A stretch of DNA of 64,000 nt from Geosmithia putterillii (taxonomy: Eukaryota > Ascomycota > Sordariomycetes > Hypocreales > Bionectriaceae), in contig FYEU01000292.1 in NCBI GenBank assembly GCA_900188575.1, forward strand, positions 434,268-498,267, read 5' to 3'. Shown piece after piece: positions 57,580-64,000 of the stretch; position 1 is the stretch's first letter; every line of letters starts with the position of its first letter. Made by a program: the position numbers and the translations under genes. The notes below the pieces were generated by a model that was not told the DNA's origin, searched no databases, and was given only the letters and a program-made list of their open reading frames with translations.

Positions 57580-59223
57580 ATGGCTTTAATATCGATTTCC
57601 ACCCTCCTTCTTGCCGGAGTGACATATTTCATATGCCTTGTGGTGAACCAGATTGTTTACTATCGACTTTTCCACCCTCTGCGCAGGTTTCCTGGCTCAT
57701 TCTGGGGAAGTGTCACACGATTATGGATCACCTGGCACAACGTCCAGGCAGACGAGTGCGAGACGTTTCGCGATCTTCACAAAAAACATGGTGTGTTCTT
57801 GCAAGACATCCACGGTTCAATGACCTAGTTCTGACAAGCTGCGTGTATTTACGTAGGCCCCGTCATTCGCATCACACCTACAATGCTTCTTGTGAGCGAT
57901 GCCACAAAGCTGCCCGACATCTACTCTCGCAATGCTAGCAAATCGAAACACTACATCACTGGAAGTTTCGGAGAGGTTGAATCTCTCTTCAATATGCAAG
58001 ATGCCGATGTCCACGCCAAGTACCGCAAGATCACTGCGCCGTCGTACAGCTTTACCAACGTGAAGAAGATGGAGCCCATAGTGGATGAACAGATTCACCG
58101 CTGGATCGGAAAGCTCAACGACACGTTTGCCTCGACGGATAAATACTTCGATTTTTCACCGTGGGCCGTGTACATGGCGTACGACGTGATTTCGACCGTT
58201 GGATTCGGTGCCCCGTTTGGGTTCATTGAACAAGGCGAAGATGTGGGAGGGCTCATTCAGGGATTCCACGATGGACTTGTGCCATTTGGCATCATGGCGC
58301 GGCTCCACCCGTTCACCAATTGGGTAAAGAGTACGTTCCTTGGAAAGTACCTGGTAGCAAGTCCCGAGCAGGAATCTGGGATTGGCACATTGATGCGATT
58401 CCGGGACCGACTTATCCAACAACGGCGCGATGATATCAAGAACGGGACCGCAGATGGACGTATGGATCTACTTCAAAGGTATTGCTAACGAACTCTACTT
58501 CTCCAACATGACTGAATTATGTTATGACTAATCCTGCTGTCCAGGTTCATCGATGCCACAGACGAGAGCGGGCAGCCTCTCGACCCCGAATACATCAAGG
58601 CCGAGGTTCTTCTGGTTCTCCTCGCTGGTGCAGACACAACGGGGACCGCCTTCCAAGCGCTCATGCTCCATCTCTTCTCCAACCCAGATGCCCACAAAAG
58701 ACTTCTGGCTGAAATCGACGAAGCTGCGGAGTCCAACAAGCTATCCCCCATACCGCAACATGATGAGGTGCTTGCCCACTGCCCGTACTATGTTGCCTGC
58801 GTCAAAGAGAGCTTGCGCCTTAACCCATCGGCCCCCAACATCTTTCCTCGTCTGGCCCCCAAAGGTGGTCTGGAACTTGATGGTCAATTCGTTCCAGAGG
58901 GTACAGAGCTTACGTGTAACCCTTGGCTCGTACACCGCGACCCTAACATCTACGGACCGGATGCAGACGAGTTTAAGCCCGAAAGATGGCTTGATGCCGA
59001 AAATGCCAAGACATTCAACAAGTACAACATGGGGTTCGGTTACGGCGTTCGCAGCTGTTTGGGCAAGGATATTGCAATGATGGAACTATACAAGGGACCC
59101 TTGCTATTCCTTCGCACATTCCGCCCCACGATCAAGGATGAGAAGAATCCGGCCAAATATGTTGTTAAGGGAGGAGTAAGCTACTTTGAGGATATGTGGC
59201 TCAAGATTGACAGAAGGTCATAA
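57580..59223 (+). CDS. Cytochrome P450 monooxygenase
   Basis: Model: join(57580..57790, 57857..58478, 58545..59223), 503 aa. A membrane-anchored microsomal P450 that takes electrons from NADPH-P450 reductase. The N-terminal anchor (about residues 3-25) is followed by HPLRRFPGSFWG. The I-helix oxygen-binding motif AGADTTGT is at 305-312, ExxR is in KESLRL, the PERF-like motif is FKPERW, and the heme loop FGYGVRSCLG has its Cys ligand at 449. All essential residues are present. The style recalls pisatin demethylase or benzoate-hydroxylase type fungal P450s, but the substrate cannot be deduced. No backbone synthase is nearby, so a full secondary-metabolite cluster is not supported here. The start is the first ATG, preceded by a CT-rich tract. 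Confidence 0.93.
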
Positions 59224-59797
59224 GTACTTGCAGCAGCCTGGTATTGATCGGGGATGTATAGCGCAGTGGTAGGTCCATGTACATAATTACTAGTACTATT
59301 GTAAATTTTAATACTGACATATCTCGAGGTAGCATTGTGTAAGTACGAAGTAAATGAGCTTATCACGTTCTGAATATTGCGAACAACATTAAGGCGTGAA
59401 TGGAGGCTCTGTACATGTATATGGGGGATGGGAACCCACGCGAGGCCGTTGCTACCTGGTTCATCGGCTACGGGTAAACCAGCTCTGCACCCTTCCATCA
59501 GAGGACAAGGATCGCGTCGTCTTGAATCTAAAGTGCAGTTTGTGAGCACTTACAGTAAATAAAGTACCAGACAAAGGATGAATATTTACTGCCTTTAATT
59601 GATGGCCTTCCCGGCGACGTCTATTCTTCTCCTTTAAGTACCACATCTGGCTACATGCCCGCGTGGTATTATTGTCTCTACCAAAAGGCTATACTATACT
59701 CTATTGAGTACACACGCATGCGAGCATGATTGAGCTGGAGCCCTCATCGGAGCACGTAGCCGGACAATCTGTATCCAGTTTGATTTATGATGACAGT
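59224..59797 (+). other. Intergenic, convergent P450/RING-like 3' region
   Basis: No gene is seen in these 574 bp. They contain GTACATGTA near 59412 and probably both 3' untranslated regions. Confidence 0.6.
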
Positions 59798-60607
59798 CTA
59801 TAGTAGACCCGCATCCACAAACCCGAGCCATGGCTCTGTCAACTGACGAGCATAATCGCTGGCGACCAGTCCACTGTCATCCTTCAGGCCTCTTATGTCT
59901 CCATCGCTGCCCACAGCCAGGCGACCAACACCGAGGCCCTGAGCTGTTTGCCGGCCATCCTGGGGAAACTCGTGCTCTGGTGCAGTAGAGCATAGCCAAA
60001 GTAGCAAGAGAGCGACGTCGGTTTGGCCCCTCTCAATAGCTAGATGGAGACTAGTCTTCATATTGTACAATGGATCTTGGTACCTGAGCACTGAGAGCAC
60101 GCTGACATCTTCACCGCCGGCACCATCCACATTTTCCAGTAACTCGACCATGCCACCAATATCCCCTTCAGAGCACATAACCTGAAAAGCTCGCGCGGGG
60201 CGGGCTTCAGGGTGGTTGGATAGATAGGCTTCCTCAGTGATGGCGGGGAGTATATCGAGGTTCGGCTGTAGGCCACCTTCATTCTTGTACTGAGCCAAGA
60301 TTGCTGAGCCAGTACGAGCACTGCTGGATGGACCAGCCTCGCCGGTAGCCAGGTATGATTGGCAGCTGGGGCATTTAAACGACAGGGCAATATCCGGGGA
60401 CTCATCTAGCAGACATTGCCTGATGTAAAGCTTAGTAAATATCTTCGTGTGACCGAAGAGTTGGAGTGAGTCTTACCAATGAAAGTGACAGCCACAAGGA
60501 AGTTCAAGATCGTCAGGCACCTGGTCTGCACCTGCCTCGGCTCTCTCGTCATCCTCTTCTTCAATTTGAAACACCAATGGATCCTCGCACAACCTGCAGG
60601 CAGCCAT
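59798..60607 (-). CDS. Small RING-like (C4HC3) protein with ankyrin-like segment
   Basis: Model: complement(59798..60419, 60477..60607), 250 aa, with one 57 nt intron (GTAAGA...TCAG) inside the zinc-binding domain; splicing joins CHFHW to QCLLDE. Candidate zinc ligands are Cys4, Cys7, Cys38, Cys40, His43, Cys46, Cys60 and Cys63, a C4HC3 order with classic RING spacing at LPCGCHFHWQC. The loop between the first two pairs is highly acidic. Further on, TSLHLAIERGQTDVALLLLWL looks like an ankyrin repeat, preceded by a weaker one (FQVMCSEGDIGGMVELLENV). RING proteins usually act as ubiquitin E3 ligases, and the ankyrin part would bind a partner. I do not recognise a named family. It is divergent from fimbrin. 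Confidence 0.72.
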
Positions 60608-61412
60608 TTTCTATACGCCTGTACAGAGGCGCGAGTCAGTACTCCGTAAAGGGCGTTGCTTAGAACTATGTAGGTGCCTGGAGACTTACTATGCCGTGGG
60701 AGGCTTTGAATTTTCAAGCCACTGCTTATGGTGCCACAGGGTTGTGTGCTGTTGCAATGATTTCTTCGTTCCAAATGCCCTTTCCGTGCCTGTAATGAAC
60801 AGAACCTGTTGTTAATTCTCCGGAGGGAATCTGGATGCCACAAAGGTCCCTGACACCAGTTCTGGGAAGCGGAAAGGATGCTTGGTACCTGATAACGGCC
60901 CTTTGCAGTATCAACCAGGATGGCTTCATGTACGGAGTAATACATCGGCTGACGCAAATTTCGAGATCGGGTTTTTGGTGGCATTATTGCACTGCCTGTG
61001 GTCGGCGTCTACCGTAAGCGTCATCAAGCATACGCGCTCTCCGCCACTGCGAGTACATGTGGCTGGGCCTTTGGCCTCCATCTGTATGTCACTCTGCACT
61101 TGTAACCATATTGGAAGTGACTTCGGTAAATGGGGATGCATTGTCAATTTCTCAAGCCTAGGTACCACCAGCCGCCAAGTAACGCCGACAACAGCCCCGC
61201 CCCCGCTGAGGTCAAACAGCCTGTGGGAGCTTTGCGCAGCTATTACCCCCCGACGTAATTGCGCACCTTCGACCAGTTTCTCTCCCAACCGCTTGTCCGC
61301 GCATTCTCTTAGTTCATCCAACTGGGCTTGCTGTTACCCAGTGAGACGAGAAGCCTGTGCTCGCGTTTCTTCTTTCGTGTTTCGAGAAGCCGAGTTCTAC
61401 GATCCAGCAGCC
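60608..61412 (+). promoter_or_regulatory. Divergent promoter of RING-like gene and fimbrin
   Basis: These 805 bp lie between the two start codons. TACTCCGTA- and TACGGAGTA-type motifs occur near 60640 and 60930. Frames crossing this region show no conserved domain. Confidence 0.55.
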
Positions 61413-63603
61413 ATGAATGTCCTCAAGCTGCAGAGGTCCGTCGCTGCCGAACACGCACAGCCCCGTCCAAACCATACTGACCTGGCACATTGATACAGGA
61501 AGTTTCCTCAGTTTCCGCAGAACGAGATTTTCTCTCTGTCTGACGCCTTCCAGCGACTCGACGTTGACGACAAGGGCTACCTCGACGAAGCCACGGCAAT
61601 CAAGGCGACGCAGCAGAGCGAAAACCAGCCCTACGATGTTGTTCGCCAGGCTCTGAAGGCGGTTGAACTTGACTCATCGCGCCGGGTCGAGCTTGAAGAC
61701 TATGTTGGTGTGAGTTATATTCCCCGTGCTTCGTGGCCTTCTGTTTGGTGTCCAGGGTACTGAGAAACATGCGCAGCTTGTTGCCAAAGTTCGCGACGCC
61801 TCGTCTGGCCCGGCTCCAGTGGCCTCTCTGCCCACGCCCGAAAAGGGCGGCGGTGTTGTATCTCAACGTACCGGCGGGCATGGCTCCAAGGGAAGCGTTA
61901 GCGGTAGAATTCAGGTGCAAGGATCGAACGCCAATATCACCCACACCATCAACGAAGATGAGCGCACGGAGTTCACTCGCCATATCAACGCTGTTCTTGC
62001 CGGCGACGCTGATCTCGGATCCCGCCTCCCTTTCCCGACAGATACATTCGAAATGTTCGACGACTGCAAGGATGGTCTTGTCCTGGCCAAACTTATAAAT
62101 GACAGTGTTCCGGACACGATTGATGAGCGAGTACTCAACTTGCCTGGCAAGAAGACGAAGACCCTGAACGCCTTCCAAATGTCCGAAAACAACAACATTG
62201 TCATCGAGTCAGCCAAGGGTATCGGTTGCTCAGTCGTCAATATCGGAGCCGGTGATATCATCGAGGTCCGAGAACACCTGATTCTTGGTCTTATTTGGCA
62301 AATCATTCGCCGTGGTCTCCTAGGGAAGATTGACATCAAGCTTCACCCCGAACTCTACCGTCTGCTGGAAGAGGACGAGACACTTGAACAGTTCCTCCGG
62401 TTGCCACCGGAGCAAATCCTTCTTCGATGGTTCAACTACCACCTTAAAGCGGCCAACTGGCCCCGGAGGTTAGTAAAGGTCATTCAAACACATGTACGAG
62501 ATCATTATCTGACATTGCGTATTGCTACAGGGTATCAAACTTCTCTGGAGACGTCAAGGATGGGGAGAATTACGCTGTCCTTCTCGCTCAAATTGGCCCG
62601 GAGTATGGCGTCACTCGTGCTCCTCTGCAGGTCCAGGATCTCCACCAACGCGCCGAAGAAGTGCTCCAGGAGGCCGATAAACTTGGGTGCCGCAAGTTCC
62701 TGACACCCAAGTCCCTTGTGTCTGGAAACCCGAAGCTCAACCTCGCCTTTGTCGCCAACCTGTTCAACAATCACCCTGCCCTTGACCCTATTACGGAAGA
62801 GGAGAAGCTCGAGGTCGAAGATTTCGATGCTGAGGGCGAACGTGAGGCGAGAGTCTTTACCCTGTGGCTCAACAGTCTGGATGTGCAGCCTGCTGTCGTT
62901 TCATTCTTCGATGATCTTCGGGACGGATCCATCTTGATGCAGGCTTACGACAAGGTCATCAAGGGCTCAGTGAACTGGCGCCATGTGAACAAGCCACCTG
63001 CGCATGGTGGAGAGATGTCAAAGTTCAAGGCAGTCGAGAACACGAACTATGCCATTGAACTTGGGAAGCAAAACGGGTTCTCCCTCGTTGGAATCCAGGG
63101 GGCAGATATCACTGATGGACAGAAGACTCTGACCCTGGCCCTCGTTTGGCAGCTAATGCGGAAGGACATTACACTTACACTTTCTTCATTGGCCCAGAAG
63201 CTTGGGAAGAGAGAGATCACGGATTCTGAAATGGTCAGGTGGGCGAACGATGTGTCCAGGAAGGGCGGCCGTAACTCCGCAATCAGGTCGTTCAAGGACC
63301 CTGCTATTGGTACCGGTGTCTTCCTTCTCGACGTTCTGAACGGCATGAAGAGCAACTACGTCGACTATGATCTTGTCACACCCGGACAGACGGATGAAGA
63401 CGCTTACCTGAACGCCAAGCTTAGCATCAGCATTGCCCGCAAGCTGGGTGCGACTATTTGGCTGGTTCCTGAGGATATTTGCCAAGTCCGCTCTCGTCTG
63501 GTTACGACATTCATCGGTGAGTAGAAGCCTCTCGATTCCCGCTGAGGTCGTATTGCTAACAACCGTTCTAGGTTCTCTCATGGCTGCTCAAGACAAGATG
63601 TAA
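61413..63603 (+). CDS. SAC6: Fimbrin, actin-bundling protein
   Basis: Model: join(61413..61435, 61499..61709, 61777..62468, 62531..63516, 63572..63603), 647 aa, close to yeast Sac6. Fimbrin crosslinks actin filaments in patches and cables and is needed for endocytosis and polarised growth. The N-terminal EF-hand-like region (IFSLSDAFQRLDVDDKGYLDEATA) is followed by four calponin-homology domains: LAGDADLGSRLPFPTDTFEM onwards; then LPPEQILLRWFNYHLKAANW; then EREARVFTLWLNSLDVQP; then ITDSEMVRWANDVSRKGGR. The first exon has 23 nt (MNVLKLQ plus two bases of Arg) and the last encodes only the final codons (SLMAAQDKM). The intron 2 donor GTGAGT at 61710 gives DYVGLVAKV. The frame continues past 63516 to a stop within the last intron, so the true C-terminus needs that splice. 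Confidence 0.95.
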
Positions 63604-64000
63604 ACCAATATCGGTTGAAGTTTATATGGACTTTTAGGTCCCGTAGAGCTAACAAAGATTGTCCTTGGGATTAGGGCTTAGGGAAGAAGCTAGTGGTCCC
63701 TAGAGAGATGGCTGAGAACAATTGAAGATCCATTACTTGTAAACTTTTGAACTCCAATGAAGTCTTTGTGGATTGTTAAGATGCTGAGCTTCTCGAGACC
63801 CCAGTTGATTGGTGTCAACACCCTTGTGATATTAACATGTTGTAATCAGCCCCTAGATGATCAGATACAAGCTGCAGAGTAGACTTGGCCCAGTGAAAAT
63901 TCCCAGCCAGAATATCATGTTTCCAAGGGTCTCACGACCCTTGAGCCATCTCGTCCGGCTGAGTTTCACCATCTGCATTGTGATATATGCACATATTAGC
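63604..64000 (+). other. Downstream of fimbrin to window end
   Basis: No gene is seen in these 397 bp. The first part is probably the fimbrin 3' untranslated region. Confidence 0.6.

Noticed and set aside
53975..59223. Secondary-metabolite gene cluster
   Set aside because: Only a receptor and one P450 are present. No polyketide synthase, peptide synthetase, terpene cyclase or cluster regulator is adjacent.

Overview
The window is nuclear DNA of a filamentous ascomycete. Genes are split by short GT-AG introns (about 50-92 nt). There are divergent histone H3 and H4 genes, a pentafunctional AROM gene, Zn2Cys6 and C2H2 regulators, a PTH11-like receptor and a P450. Protein style and intron positions suggest Sordariomycetes, probably Hypocreales. 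That placement is inference, and I do not name a species.

Layout. 0-9.4 kb: end of a Zn2Cys6 regulator, a short-chain dehydrogenase (-), RAD3/XPD (+, eight exons) and an intronless DDHD phospholipase (-). 12.8-22.9 kb: a C2H2 regulator (+), PRP3 (-) and RPA190, the RNA polymerase I largest subunit (+), with PRP3 and RPA190 sharing a 557 bp divergent promoter. 23.5-27.7 kb: a kappa-class GST (+), histone H3 (-) and histone H4 (+). 27.7-33.5 kb: 5.8 kb without a recognisable gene. 33.5-35.4 kb: a C2H2 regulator whose fingers look like Rpn4. 37.17-37.30 kb: an assembly gap. 38.7-43.5 kb: ARO1 (-). 45.8-51.0 kb: an SRAP/HMCES-type DNA-protein crosslink protein (-) and a second DDHD phospholipase with nine exons (-). 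54.0-59.2 kb: a seven-helix rhodopsin-like protein (-) divergent from a P450 (+). 59.8-63.6 kb: a small RING-like/ankyrin-like protein (-) and fimbrin/SAC6 (+). Most genes are housekeeping: DNA repair and TFIIH, splicing, rRNA synthesis, chromatin, aromatic amino acids, actin bundling. The receptor/P450 pair is the most accessory-looking part.

Gene models were rebuilt by hand from reading frames, splice consensus and remembered family conservation. Every multi-exon model sums to a whole number of codons. Several genes end or begin in exons that a simple open-reading-frame view misses: the last exons of ARO1 and of the second DDHD gene, and the first exon of the SRAP gene, which carries its catalytic Cys2.

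I found no convincing undescribed multi-gene system. The more interesting signals are regulatory or structural: an exact 14-mer shared by the H3 and H4 promoters; a perfect 22 bp hairpin upstream of ARO1; RRPE and PAC boxes before RPA190; a PACE-like site before the Rpn4-like gene; an upstream ORF overlapping the start codon of a C2H2 regulator; tandem PIP-like motifs in the SRAP protein; and a strongly over-represented dispersed GTAC-palindrome motif. No tRNA, rRNA, CRISPR array or intact transposon was recognised.
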